A stretch of 34,415 nucleotides of DNA, taken from positions 1 through 34,415 of the forward strand of contig WRMI01000031.1 in NCBI GenBank assembly GCA_009777175.1. The letters are read 5' to 3'. This DNA is from Marinilabiliaceae bacterium (GTDB lineage Bacteria; Bacteroidota; Bacteroidia; Bacteroidales; Marinilabiliaceae). Below are positions 15,766-23,308 of the stretch, piece after piece. A program made the translations under genes and the position numbers. The notes under the pieces were generated by a model, which had not been told where the DNA came from, ran no database searches, and was given only the letters and a program-made list of their open reading frames with translations. The first letter of the stretch is position 1. The number at the start of each line of letters is the position of its first letter.

Positions 15766-16750
15766 TTTTATCCATCAAAAATCGTACTCTTTGCCTCTGG
15801 GAATTAAAGTATTTGATCCTGTCTTTCTCGGAACTTCCACACAATAAAACAGAACGTTGAGAAAGTTTTGTAAGCCAACTTTCTGTCTCCACGCAAAACT
15901 TCTTATCAAAAACGTTTAAACTGTTTATTGTAAATAGTTTGACAACACAATTTATAATGTCTTCTTGTTTCATCAAAATATAAGAGTTTTCTAATTCCAT
16001 TTCGCTGATATAAAGTTGAAATGGGGTTGTGCGTTCTCCTTTTACACTGTTTTCAGCCCATTTTTGCATTTTAGTTAAAATATTCAATACTTGTTCGCAC
16101 AACAACAAGGGCAACTCTTTATTTGAAAAACTTCCAATCTCGACGTAATAGTTGATTAAACTTAAAGTGGTATTAACAGTGTTTTCAGTCCATATCTCAG
16201 CAGACGGTATAAGTTCGTAATTGCTGCTGATTATTCGATAACAGTTTAGAATATCGGGAGTTTCTATTTCTTTCATAAAATCATCCATTGTGCCTTCGTA
16301 GTTGTAAACACTTTGAGTCCAAGTGTACAATTTAAAAAATGTAAGCTCTTTTTGTGTAATTAAGTGAAATACTGGAATATCCATGGCAGACATAAGGATG
16401 CTTGAATCCCTGGCGTTTTTTAATTTTTCGATATTCTTTGCTAAGGCAAACATATAGTTTTGATATTCATTGGATATGGATAAATCAATGGGGCGATAAA
16501 CGCAATCAAACTGATGAACATCCCTGATATCCATCAAATTGTCAAAAGACATTTGAAAATGTTTGCAAAGAGTATATGTTTCACCTATACTTAAAGGTTT
16601 TTTGCAGTTTATTCGCCTATAAGCCGAATCTCTGCTAGTATCCAATATATCTGAAATCATATCAACCAAAATATATTGGGACGGAAGTCTTGTTTGAATC
16701 TCTTCAAACAACTTCTTTTGAATGTCAAAAATTTTATCTGAATTTTCCAT
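15752..16750 (-). CDS. HTH transcriptional regulator with large C-terminal domain
   Basis: In this 332-residue protein, residues of about 25-75 read as a helix-turn-helix: VDMISDILDTSRDSAYRRI, then SIGETYTLCKHFQMSFDNLM. This is the pattern of Bacteroidetes HTH proteins with a long helical sensor domain. The remaining ~250 residues look all-helical, with Tyr/Trp-rich stretches, and lack a known ligand motif. Layout resembles peptide-sensing regulators (Rgg/PlcR-like) in size, but that link is inference. It lies divergent to the AvrD-like gene and convergent with ISSG peptide 2, so it plausibly controls one or both sides in response to an exported peptide or small molecule. Confidence 0.65.
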   Translation of the reverse strand: MENSDKIFDIQKKLFEEIQTRLPSQYILVDMISDILDTSRDSAYRRINCKKPLSIGETYTLCKHFQMSFDNLMDIRDVHQFDCVYRPIDLSISNEYQNYMFALAKNIEKLKNARDSSILMSAMDIPVFHLITQKELTFFKLYTWTQSVYNYEGTMDDFMKEIETPDILNCYRIISSNYELIPSAEIWTENTVNTTLSLINYYVEIGSFSNKELPLLLCEQVLNILTKMQKWAENSVKGERTTPFQLYISEMELENSYILMKQEDIINCVVKLFTINSLNVFDKKFCVETESWLTKLSQRSVLLCGSSEKDRIKYFNSQRQRVRFLMDKIKSL

Positions 16751-16821
16751 AATCTCTTGATTTTATCAACAATATTTTCAGCGGAAACTGCCACTAAAAC
16801 TCGTTGTAATATAATTTTTTG

Positions 16822-16829
16822 CAAAAATA
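16822..16829 (-). promoter_or_regulatory. Candidate -7 box for the HTH regulator
   Basis: The minus strand reads TATTTTTG here, about 72 bp before the regulator ATG. It faces away from the AvrD-like promoter. The 16751-16966 spacer also holds three TTTTTGCAA-type repeats (16851-16885) that could be binding sites. Confidence 0.35.
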
Positions 16830-16909
16830 CAAAAAAAAATCTGTTTTTCAAAAAAAAATCTTAATTTTTTGCAATTTTTGCAATTTTTAAAAAAACACTG
16901 TATTAAAAA

Positions 16910-16944
16910 TTGCGGTTTTATCTACAAAACTAGCTTTACCTTTG
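16910..16944 (+). promoter_or_regulatory. Promoter candidate for the AvrD/kinase/peptide operon
   Basis: TTG (16910-16912) and TACCTTTG (16937-16944) are spaced as in Bacteroidetes -33/-7 promoters. They lie 22 bp before the ATG at 16967. The next plus-strand promoter candidate of this quality is upstream of the ammonia-lyase gene, so the intervening six genes may share this one. Confidence 0.5.
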
Positions 16945-16966
16945 CAAAAATTTTAATAAAAAAAAT

Positions 16967-17929
16967 ATGGAAATTTTAGAAAGTATAAAGAGTTATTCTT
17001 CAGTTGAGGAAATATTGGGACCAAAGGAGCAAAGGTATTGTTCCGAAGGGTTTAAAAATGTTAATTTTTCGTTTTCTGATATGGTGATAAAGGGTGGTTC
17101 TTTGGAAGCAAAGGTACACGTTGATTTTTCAAAAAAATGGTCATCAAAGAATAATGAAAATTTGAAACCCCATTTGGGGACAACGGAATATTTTAATATT
17201 GCCGTAATAATGAGCGAGTTGTTATTATTAAGCCAGTTTGAACTTGACGATGTGTCAATTTCAAAATCTTGGGTAAGTTATTTAAAAATGAAAACCAAGC
17301 CCGCAGGAGAGAACAGTCTGATACAAAACGTTAAATTAGATTACGATGGCACGTTCGAAAAAAAATCGGGTTACGGCACAAGTTATTTTAATATATCCAT
17401 TGGGCATATGACGATAATGCTCGGCATAGATCATGAAATAAAAAAGCCAAGAATAGAGCCTTTTTATGTCGATTTCTCTTTTTTTATAAAAAATTTGGAA
17501 AAACATTTTTATAAAACAGGTTATAAGGAATGTGAAACCGAAATAAGAGATGTTGAACTTGATTTGTATGCACAAACCATTCAAAGTAACGTAATTTACA
17601 AAAAGTCGCCGCACAAACATTTCGGAATCAGCTCTGTTTATTCAACGATGAACGTGGCAAATTTTGTTTTGGTTGCAGGGCAACTAATGCAGGTGTTACT
17701 TTATGGACTTGAGGGAATACGGAGAGATCAAAGCAAAAATTTTTGGCTGCGCGGGCTTGAAATTAATTTTGATAAACCTGTTTCTTCGCTAAACAATACA
17801 GCAACTATTTGTTGTCAAACATTCAAGGAGCTTATTCTCAGAGGTGAAAAATGGAGAGTGGTTGATTTTGCCGTTTCATTGGACACTCTGTCCGCTAAAT
17901 TTAATATGACTCATCAAATAATAAAATAA
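16967..17929 (+). CDS. AvrD-like protein (double hot-dog, syringolide-synthesis family)
   Basis: The 320-residue length and overall pattern resemble AvrD: an N-terminal SVEEILGPKEQRYCSEGFK, then alternating strands with GTTEYFNIAVIMSELLLLSQ, and a second half with SVYSTMNVANFVLVAGQLMQ. AvrD is about 310 residues and has two hot-dog-like halves. Pseudomonas AvrD directs synthesis of syringolides, small acyl-sugar-derived elicitors. A comparable product here would be a diffusible small molecule, but the reaction cannot be inferred from sequence. It heads a plus-strand series with a kinase-like pair and two wHTH proteins. The family call is from memory of the motif and needs confirmation. Confidence 0.55.
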   Translation: MEILESIKSYSSVEEILGPKEQRYCSEGFKNVNFSFSDMVIKGGSLEAKVHVDFSKKWSSKNNENLKPHLGTTEYFNIAVIMSELLLLSQFELDDVSISKSWVSYLKMKTKPAGENSLIQNVKLDYDGTFEKKSGYGTSYFNISIGHMTIMLGIDHEIKKPRIEPFYVDFSFFIKNLEKHFYKTGYKECETEIRDVELDLYAQTIQSNVIYKKSPHKHFGISSVYSTMNVANFVLVAGQLMQVLLYGLEGIRRDQSKNFWLRGLEINFDKPVSSLNNTATICCQTFKELILRGEKWRVVDFAVSLDTLSAKFNMTHQIIK

Positions 17930-17938
17930 TATAAGATT

Positions 17939-18541
17939 ATGGAAAGTAAAATTGCAGTAACAAATTTCAAAAATGCCGACAGGACACTTTTGGCTGAAAC
18001 ATTATCATGCCTAAGCGATTTACAGTTGGTACAAAACAGAACCATGCACGAATGGGAAAAAATTTACAATATAAACGAAACGCAAAAGGACATTTGGGAA
18101 AATCAATTTCTGCTAATCTCTTCGTCATTTGTCAAACGAATCAAGTCAGAGTTTATAATTTCAAACTTTATTTCCAACGGTGCGGCTTTTTCTGAAGTTT
18201 TATCATTAAAAGCAAAAATTAATGAGAAATCCATCGAATTGCATAAACTGGAAGAATTTAACATGCTTAAAAGTTTATTAAACATTACGGGAAGATATGC
18301 CGCAGAACATTACGGCATTATCATTCATGTAAAAAATACCGATTCCTCAAAATTTGACGACTTATCTGTCAGATTTTATGACAAATATCGTATTAATTAC
18401 AAGTTGTTCGATGGCGACAACAATCTGAAAAACATTGTTGAAAATATCACTGGCGAAATTGAAATACCAAAGGTACAATCAATAGACAGCGCTATTTACA
18501 AAGCAGAACGGTTAGTTAACTTTAAAAATTGGAAATCATGA
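17939..18541 (+). CDS. Degenerate P-loop protein, paralogue of the downstream kinase-like protein
   Basis: The 200-residue protein aligns without gaps to the next gene at its N-terminus. KIAVTNFKNADRTLLAETLS faces KIAVCGTYSSGKTTTSIALS, and both continue to a TMHE/TMRE motif. Later AAEHYGIIIHV faces AKKHYDVFVHL, and near the end DSAIYKAERLV faces HQAITIAKKEV. The P-loop positions GTYSSGKT are replaced by NFKNADRT, so nucleotide binding in the usual manner is unlikely. It probably serves as a regulatory or structural partner. Its stop overlaps the kinase ATG (ATGA), supporting a 1:1 complex. Confidence 0.65.
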   Translation: MESKIAVTNFKNADRTLLAETLSCLSDLQLVQNRTMHEWEKIYNINETQKDIWENQFLLISSSFVKRIKSEFIISNFISNGAAFSEVLSLKAKINEKSIELHKLEEFNMLKSLLNITGRYAAEHYGIIIHVKNTDSSKFDDLSVRFYDKYRINYKLFDGDNNLKNIVENITGEIEIPKVQSIDSAIYKAERLVNFKNWKS

Positions 18542-19224
18542 AAATAGCAGTATGCGGAACTTATTCGTCCGGAAAAACAACAACATCTATAGCCTTGTCG
18601 TATTTAACAGGTATAGAAACAACGCACGCTCTCACTATGAGAGAAATATTGCCTAATTTGTTTCCGGGTAAAAAATTAGAAAATTGTACTCCAGAAGAAG
18701 TTTTGGAGTTAATTTTTCAAAGAATGATATACAGGGTGGCAAACGAAGCCAAATGCAGAAACAGTTTCATTTCAGACGGTGCTTCCATTCAAGAATGGGC
18801 ATATTGTAAGCCCAGACTGTTGTACGGAATGAATCCTGCTGAAACGGAAATCCAGGACACTGAAATTTTATCAAATTTGGAAACATTTGGAAAAACGATA
18901 GATGCCTACGGAAAAATGGCAAAAAACTATGCAAAAAAACATTATGACGTTTTTGTCCATCTTCCTATTGAATTTCCTAATGTATTAGACGGACACAGAC
19001 CAGTCAGCGAAAGTTTTAGAAAGTGCTGCGACAAACTGCTTCGACAGGCATATTCAGAAATTGGACTCCCATTTATAGAGGTACGTGGGGATTTGGTCCA
19101 AAGATTAACTGAAATCACTCAAAAATTAGAAATAAAATGTGCGATGGATGTTCATCAGGCAATAACGATTGCAAAAAAAGAAGTGAAGGAACGTTTTGAC
19201 AATATAAAATTAGAAACAAATTAA
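18538..19224 (+). CDS. P-loop NTPase/kinase of the NadR-like AAA_28 type
   Basis: From ATG 18538 the protein has 228 residues; an upstream TTG at 18529 is less likely because the ATGA overlap fixes the start. Walker A is GTYSSGKT (residues 7-14). An FISDGA strand (about residue 80) carries the acidic residue expected in nucleoside- or nucleotide-kinase folds, and a RPVSESFRKCCDK segment may be the lid. The overall pattern matches small kinases such as the ribosylnicotinamide kinase domain of NadR. The substrate is unknown. With the AvrD-like gene two positions upstream, phosphorylation of a small product or precursor is a reasonable guess. Confidence 0.7.
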   Translation: MKIAVCGTYSSGKTTTSIALSYLTGIETTHALTMREILPNLFPGKKLENCTPEEVLELIFQRMIYRVANEAKCRNSFISDGASIQEWAYCKPRLLYGMNPAETEIQDTEILSNLETFGKTIDAYGKMAKNYAKKHYDVFVHLPIEFPNVLDGHRPVSESFRKCCDKLLRQAYSEIGLPFIEVRGDLVQRLTEITQKLEIKCAMDVHQAITIAKKEVKERFDNIKLETN

Positions 19225-19235
19225 ATGTATGTATT

Positions 19236-19628
19236 ATGAGAAAGTTAATAGATTTGGATAAGTTAGCCCGTATGGATAAACTTATTCGTAGCAAAACAAC
19301 AGGAACACCCGAACAACTTGCCAAAAAACTTAAAATATCTAAAAGTTGTTTGTATGAAATCATAGCATTTCTTAAAGAAGTGATGTACGCACCCATTGTC
19401 TATCACGGCGGCAAGCAAACCTACGTGTATGAATATTCCCCGAAATTTTATATCGGTATGGGAAACGAAACTTTAAACAAGGACGAAATGCAAAATACCT
19501 ACGGTAGCGGAGTAGAAAATTCACCGAAGAAAAACAGCAAAAGAACAATTGAGATTGAAATTGATGACGACCAAATTGTTCTTGATGAAGATACCAATTT
19601 TAATGAGTTGTACCTCTGTGCCGAGTAG
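19236..19628 (+). CDS. Winged-helix DNA-binding protein, tandem copy 1
   Basis: In this 130-residue protein, residues of about 20-48 form a helix-turn-helix (TTGTPEQLAKKLKISKSCLY), followed by a strand pair (MYAPIVYHGGKQTYVYEY) that would make the wing. The C-terminus is strongly acidic (IEIEIDDDQIVLDEDTN). It is closely similar to the next gene over its first ~90 residues. The arrangement suggests a local regulator. Bacteroidetes peptide loci often carry such small HTH proteins. It starts 11 bp after the kinase stop. Confidence 0.75.
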   Translation: MRKLIDLDKLARMDKLIRSKTTGTPEQLAKKLKISKSCLYEIIAFLKEVMYAPIVYHGGKQTYVYEYSPKFYIGMGNETLNKDEMQNTYGSGVENSPKKNSKRTIEIEIDDDQIVLDEDTNFNELYLCAE

Positions 19629-19672
19629 CAAGTAAGAAAATAAAAGATAATCAATTAAATAAATATAAGATT

Positions 19673-20050
19673 ATGAAAAAGTTAGTAGATTTAGAAAAGT
19701 TATCCCGCATAGACAAACTTATTCGGCGCAAGGCAACAGGAACGCCCAAACAGTTAGCTCAAAAGCTTGAAATGTCTAAAAGCGGATTGTATGAAATTAT
19801 TGCATTTCTTAAAGAAGTGATGTATGCTCCTATTATTTATAGCAGCAATCGGCTTTCTTATGTGTATGAATATCCTCCGAATTTTTATCTCGGTTTTGAA
19901 CGTGACGTTTTAAACAGAGATGAGATGCAGACCACCTACGGCGGATTAGACGAAGAAGCCCCGCAAAAAAACCAAAACAAAAAAAGAAAAATCGAAATCG
20001 AAATTGACGAAAACCAAGTTTTTTTTGATGTGGATTTTGAAGAAGAGTAA
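19673..20050 (+). CDS. Winged-helix DNA-binding protein, tandem copy 2
   Basis: This 125-residue paralogue of the preceding protein has KKLVDLEKLSRIDKLIRRKA at the start, an HTH around TPKQLAQKLEMSKSGLYEII, and the identical FLKEVMYAP block. The acidic tail is kept but diverged (IEIEIDENQVFFD). Differences cluster in the recognition helix (SKSGLYEI versus SKSCLYEI) and the wing loop, so the two may bind different sites or form a heterodimer. It precedes the third ISSG peptide by 33 bp. Confidence 0.75.
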   Translation: MKKLVDLEKLSRIDKLIRRKATGTPKQLAQKLEMSKSGLYEIIAFLKEVMYAPIIYSSNRLSYVYEYPPNFYLGFERDVLNRDEMQTTYGGLDEEAPQKNQNKKRKIEIEIDENQVFFDVDFEEE

Positions 20051-20083
20051 AAAAAGTAAAAACAATCAAAAAATTTTATAGAA

Positions 20084-20275
20084 ATGATAAAATTGAATAA
20101 TAGAAGTTACAGTTTCAGCGGTTTCAGTTATTTTGAAGACGAAAAACTGAACGATTGGGAAATGAGCACCATATCATCGGGAGTAACGACAAACCGCTAT
20201 GTAAAGAGTAAAATCATGGATGATATTGCGAAGGCGGATGCGTTTTTTGATAAAATTGTGGTGGGGGCTTGGTGA
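20084..20275 (+). CDS. ISSG-leader small peptide, paralogue 3
   Basis: This is a 63-residue member of the ISSG family. The leader end, LNDWEMSTISSG (residues 22-33), precedes VTTNRYVKSK and a tail ending FFDKIVVGAW, with no cysteine. The conserved block again crosses the predicted cleavage site. It lies 4.3 kb away from paralogue 2, behind the wHTH pair, which ties the AvrD/kinase cassette to the peptide exporter. The 20276-20422 gap after it contains only a promoter candidate. Confidence 0.68.
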   Translation: MIKLNNRSYSFSGFSYFEDEKLNDWEMSTISSGVTTNRYVKSKIMDDIAKADAFFDKIVVGAW

Positions 20276-20330
20276 GATGTTGTTCCTAAATTTTCATAAG
20301 AAAAAATTTTTGTTTTTTTTAATTTTTGCT

Positions 20331-20359
20331 TGGGGTTTCAAAAAGTTTTTGTAATTTTG
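20331..20359 (+). promoter_or_regulatory. Promoter candidate for the histidine module
   Basis: TTG (20331-20333) and TAATTTTG (20352-20359) approximate the -33/-7 consensus, 63 bp before the ammonia-lyase ATG at 20423. It may drive the ammonia lyase, the tRNA-His gene and the genes beyond, since no other strong promoter is visible up to the synthetase. Confidence 0.42.
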
Positions 20360-20422
20360 CATTTTGGTAAAAAAAGACAGCTATACATAAAGGTATGATA
20401 ATTAATGTAATATAATAAAAAT

Positions 20423-22204
20423 ATGGCTAAAATTAAACTAAATGGTAGCAACCTTACTCGACATGAAGTTATTGATGTTGCTTACAACCACGCAAGGTTT
20501 CGTATTGACACAAGCAAACTAAACAAGAGTTTAGAATACATCAAAGAAAAGGTCAATGGTGGAAAAATTATCTATGGTGTTACGACAGGGTTTGGTTCAA
20601 AGGCAGATACTCTAATAAAAAAAGAAGAGGCGGTTGATTTACAATTAAATCTTCTTCGTTCCCATGCCTGCGGAATTGGCAAACCTTTTTCAAAAGAAAT
20701 AGTCAGAGCAATTATGGTTATCCGTCTCAATACCTTATTAAAAGGTAATTCTGGCGTTCAACAAAAAACAGTCAAACAACTTGCTTTTTTGTTGAACAAT
20801 GATATTCACCCTGTTATACCCGAACAAGGATCTGTGGGAGCGAGCGGCGATTTATGTCCGCTTTCACACATGGCTTTGCCTTTGATTGGAGAAGGTGAAA
20901 TGGAATATAAAGGCAAAGTATATACAACAAAAGACTTTCTTAATACCGATGAAGCGAAAAAAATAGGTTTTAAAGCAGTAACGTTAAGTTACAAAGAAGG
21001 TTTAGCGCTTAATAACGGAACAAGTGTAATGGCCGCCGTTGGGACAATTGCTTTACATAAAGCCGAACAACTTTTAAAAGTCTGTACACTTTCATCTGCT
21101 CTTATTTTTGAAAGTTTATGTGCAAGGAAAGATTCTTTTGCGTATGATAAAATCCACGAAGCAAGAAATCATTCGGGACAAATTGAAGTTGCCAAATGGT
21201 TGACAAAACTTTTAGACGGTTCAAAACTAATTGGCATTACTCAAAAAGATATTTTAGAAATACTGAAGGAAAAAAATCAGATACCAAATGAAATATTAGA
21301 CGACATTAACAAAGTAACGGACATTAAAGCTGCGGACGAACAAATTCAAGTTCCTGAATCTGTAATTGACAGAATGAAAGCCAATGGTAAAAACGATCTT
21401 GCAAAAATGCTTACTTTTGCGCAAAAGAAATGGAAACCACAGGATTCATATTCTATTCGCTGTTTACCGCAGGTTTTTGGAGCAAGCAAGCACGCTATTG
21501 ACCATGTGATTGAAGTAGTAGAAAACGAACTCAACGCTTTGGTTGATAATCCTTTGATTTTCGCCGATGATGATAAGGTCGTTTCAGGAGGTAATTTTCA
21601 CGGGCAACCTATTGCATTAGTAATGGATTATTTGAAACTGGCGTTAGCAGAAATGGGTAACATCACGGAAAGGCAAATCAACAAAATGGTTGATAGCAAC
21701 AATAATGATTGTATGGAAAGTTTTCTTGTTTACGGGGCGGGGCTTAAAAGCGGTTTAATGATACCACAATATGCTGCTGCCGCAGTTGTTTCTGAAAATA
21801 AAGTGTTAGTACATCCTGCTTCGGCAGATTCTATTCCTACTTGCGAAAATACAGAAGATCATGTAAGTATGGGAACTATTGCCGCACGACAAGCGCTGCA
21901 AATAGCAGAAAATGTTGAAAAGATTACCGCTATTGCTATCCTGACCGGTTTTTATGCAGTATCAATGCGATTACAACAATTTGCCTCAATGAAAATGGAA
22001 TGCAACCCCGACAAAGTACTTGCCAAAGCAACCCTTGATTTTTACAAAGAGATAAAAAAATCAAACAAGGAGTTTCTGAAAAATCCTGTTACAGAAGATA
22101 AAAAAGGTTTCCTAGAAACGGACAGATTCCTTGCGCCTGAAATAGAATCTATTCTAAAACATTTTGATAAATTTGAACTAATAGTAGAAAAGTATTTAAA
22201 ATAA
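20423..22204 (+). CDS. Histidine-ammonia-lyase-family (MIO) enzyme, extended form
   Basis: The 593-residue enzyme carries the MIO-forming Ala-Ser-Gly (A140-G142 in GSVGASGDL). It has the catalytic tyrosine in YGVTTGFG (Y51), H81 in LLRSHACG, N198 in NNGT, QDSYSIRC (Q340-R346) and GNFHGQP. The ENTEDHVSMG motif has Glu (E478) where histidine ammonia-lyases do, whereas Phe/Tyr lyases read NQD there; this favours histidine as substrate. It is longer than HutH (about 510). An insertion of about 65 residues (roughly 270-335) lies before QDSYS, and the C-terminus is extended. Expected reaction: histidine to urocanate and ammonia; an aminomutase is the main alternative. tRNA-His begins 7 bp after the stop. 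No other hut gene is present. Confidence 0.9.
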   Translation: MAKIKLNGSNLTRHEVIDVAYNHARFRIDTSKLNKSLEYIKEKVNGGKIIYGVTTGFGSKADTLIKKEEAVDLQLNLLRSHACGIGKPFSKEIVRAIMVIRLNTLLKGNSGVQQKTVKQLAFLLNNDIHPVIPEQGSVGASGDLCPLSHMALPLIGEGEMEYKGKVYTTKDFLNTDEAKKIGFKAVTLSYKEGLALNNGTSVMAAVGTIALHKAEQLLKVCTLSSALIFESLCARKDSFAYDKIHEARNHSGQIEVAKWLTKLLDGSKLIGITQKDILEILKEKNQIPNEILDDINKVTDIKAADEQIQVPESVIDRMKANGKNDLAKMLTFAQKKWKPQDSYSIRCLPQVFGASKHAIDHVIEVVENELNALVDNPLIFADDDKVVSGGNFHGQPIALVMDYLKLALAEMGNITERQINKMVDSNNNDCMESFLVYGAGLKSGLMIPQYAAAAVVSENKVLVHPASADSIPTCENTEDHVSMGTIAARQALQIAENVEKITAIAILTGFYAVSMRLQQFASMKMECNPDKVLAKATLDFYKEIKKSNKEFLKNPVTEDKKGFLETDRFLAPEIESILKHFDKFELIVEKYLK

Positions 22205-22211
22205 AATATAT

Positions 22212-22286
22212 GGAACGTGTAGCTCAGCTGGTTAGAGCATCGGATTGTGGTTCCGAGGGTCGCGGGTTCGAATCCCGTCATGTTCC
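22212..22286 (+). tRNA. tRNA-His (GTG), with 3' CCA encoded at 22287-22289
   Basis: The cloverleaf is complete. Acceptor GAACGTG (22213-22219) pairs with CATGTTC (22279-22285). The D arm is GCTC...GAGC, the anticodon stem TCGGA/TCCGA with loop TTGTGGT has GTG at 22247-22249, and the T arm is GCGGG-TTCGAAT-CCCGT. G-1 (22212) and C73 (22286), the identity pair of tRNA-His, are both present, and CCA follows directly. This looks like a functional tRNA rather than a fragment left by integration. It sits between the ammonia-lyase stop and a decayed membrane-protein copy, in the same orientation as the synthetase gene 2.1 kb downstream. Confidence 0.95.
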
Positions 22287-22302
22287 CCAAAATTGAATAT
22301 TT

Positions 22303-22397
22303 ATGACAGAAATAACAGCTAGAATATTTGATTATAATGGTATTTGCAAAAGACCGTTACGATAAAAATTTTTCAGAAACTGAAAAAACACATAGAA
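22303..22397 (+). pseudogene. Internally deleted third copy of the tandem membrane-protein gene
   Basis: ATGACAGAAATAACA (22303-22317) is identical to the start of the 23309 gene and nearly identical to the 22398 gene. It is followed at once by DNA encoding EYLIIMVFAKDRYDKNFSET in another frame. That segment matches the C-terminus of both intact copies (VEYLIISVFAKDDYDKEISE). Nearly the whole coding region has been deleted between the two ends, leaving a scar about 90 bp long. The tandem array therefore once had at least three members. Confidence 0.75.
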
Positions 22398-23306
22398 ATG
22401 ACAGAAATTACATATGGAATATCCTCGGCATTCGAACGACTTCTATGGTTTGTATACAGAGTTCTTTTCACTCTGCTACCAAGTGTCTTGTTTTTTGTGA
22501 TACTGTTTGTTTTTTGTAATGCTTTTTATCCTGATATTATAAATTCTATTGGAGCGGTATTTCAAAATTTAGGTTTTGCAAAATGGATTATTCTGTTGGC
22601 AATAGTTTTTTTCATAAATACTATTCTTGAAGCACTAACAAATTTTATTGTCAAATTTTTAGATTTTTCAGATGTCAGTAAAAAATGTTATGAAAAAGAA
22701 ATTGACCTAACAACAGAACCGAGTAAATTCAAAAATTATTTTGAATCGAAAAAGTCTGAAGTAGGTAATCGTGGCATTTTCAATCTTGGCATTCTGATTG
22801 GGAATCAAAAATCAAATACGTTTAATAATTATTTTTGGTTTTTAGTTGCTAGAGAGTTTATCAATACTAATACTGCTTTAGTTTTAATACTATCTTCTTT
22901 CATTCTTCTTCCTTTGTGTTTGTATAAAAATTACGAATTTTCTTTGTGGGTATATCTTCTTTTTCAGATTCTCCAACTACTAATTACTTTTTTAGTCTTT
23001 TGGTATTCAAAAAGAAAATTATCTGATTTTTACTGCAATAAAAAAAATAAAAAAAATATTTTGTGTAAAAGTATAATTTTGGTGTTTACACAACTATTTG
23101 TTGCAAGTATATCAATTATTTTGTTTATATCCGATTTAGAAATATTTGGAGTATTCATCCTTTCAAATAGCATTCTATGTTTCATCTGTCCAATACTATT
23201 CCTTAGGGCTTTTAGAGAGTTTTTGCATGTGGAATATTTGATTATATCAGTATTTGCAAAAGATGACTACGATAAAGAGATTTCTGAAACAAATAAAACA
23301 ACGTAA
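22398..23306 (+). CDS. Polytopic membrane protein, tandem copy A
   Basis: An earlier in-frame ATG exists at 22344, but it lies inside the degraded upstream copy, and MTEIT at 22398 matches the start of copy B. This gives 302 residues with about six hydrophobic segments. They include LLWFVYRVLFTLLPSVLFFV near the N-terminus, IILLAIVFFINTILEA, and SNSILCFICPILFLRAF near the end, followed by a conserved cytosolic-looking tail, VFAKDDYDKEISE. I recognise no family and no transporter motif. The position between tRNA-His and the His-tRNA synthetase suggests a role in the module, perhaps transport or immunity. That is a guess. Confidence 0.65.
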   Translation: MTEITYGISSAFERLLWFVYRVLFTLLPSVLFFVILFVFCNAFYPDIINSIGAVFQNLGFAKWIILLAIVFFINTILEALTNFIVKFLDFSDVSKKCYEKEIDLTTEPSKFKNYFESKKSEVGNRGIFNLGILIGNQKSNTFNNYFWFLVAREFINTNTALVLILSSFILLPLCLYKNYEFSLWVYLLFQILQLLITFLVFWYSKRKLSDFYCNKKNKKNILCKSIILVFTQLFVASISIILFISDLEIFGVFILSNSILCFICPILFLRAFREFLHVEYLIISVFAKDDYDKEISETNKTT

Positions 23307-23308
23307 AA

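Noticed and set aside
20423..22204. Aryl-polyene or flexirubin-type tyrosine ammonia-lyase
   Set aside because: No ketosynthase, acyl carrier protein or dialkylresorcinol genes are nearby, and the TEDHVSM motif is of histidine-lyase type.
22212..22302. tRNA-His as an integration (att) site
   Set aside because: The tRNA is complete. No tyrosine integrase gene is present, and no second partial copy of its 3' end was seen in the window.
22344..22397. Eighteen extra N-terminal residues for membrane protein copy A
   Set aside because: This stretch is the frame-shifted end of the degraded upstream copy. Copy B starts at the equivalent of the later ATG (MTEIT).
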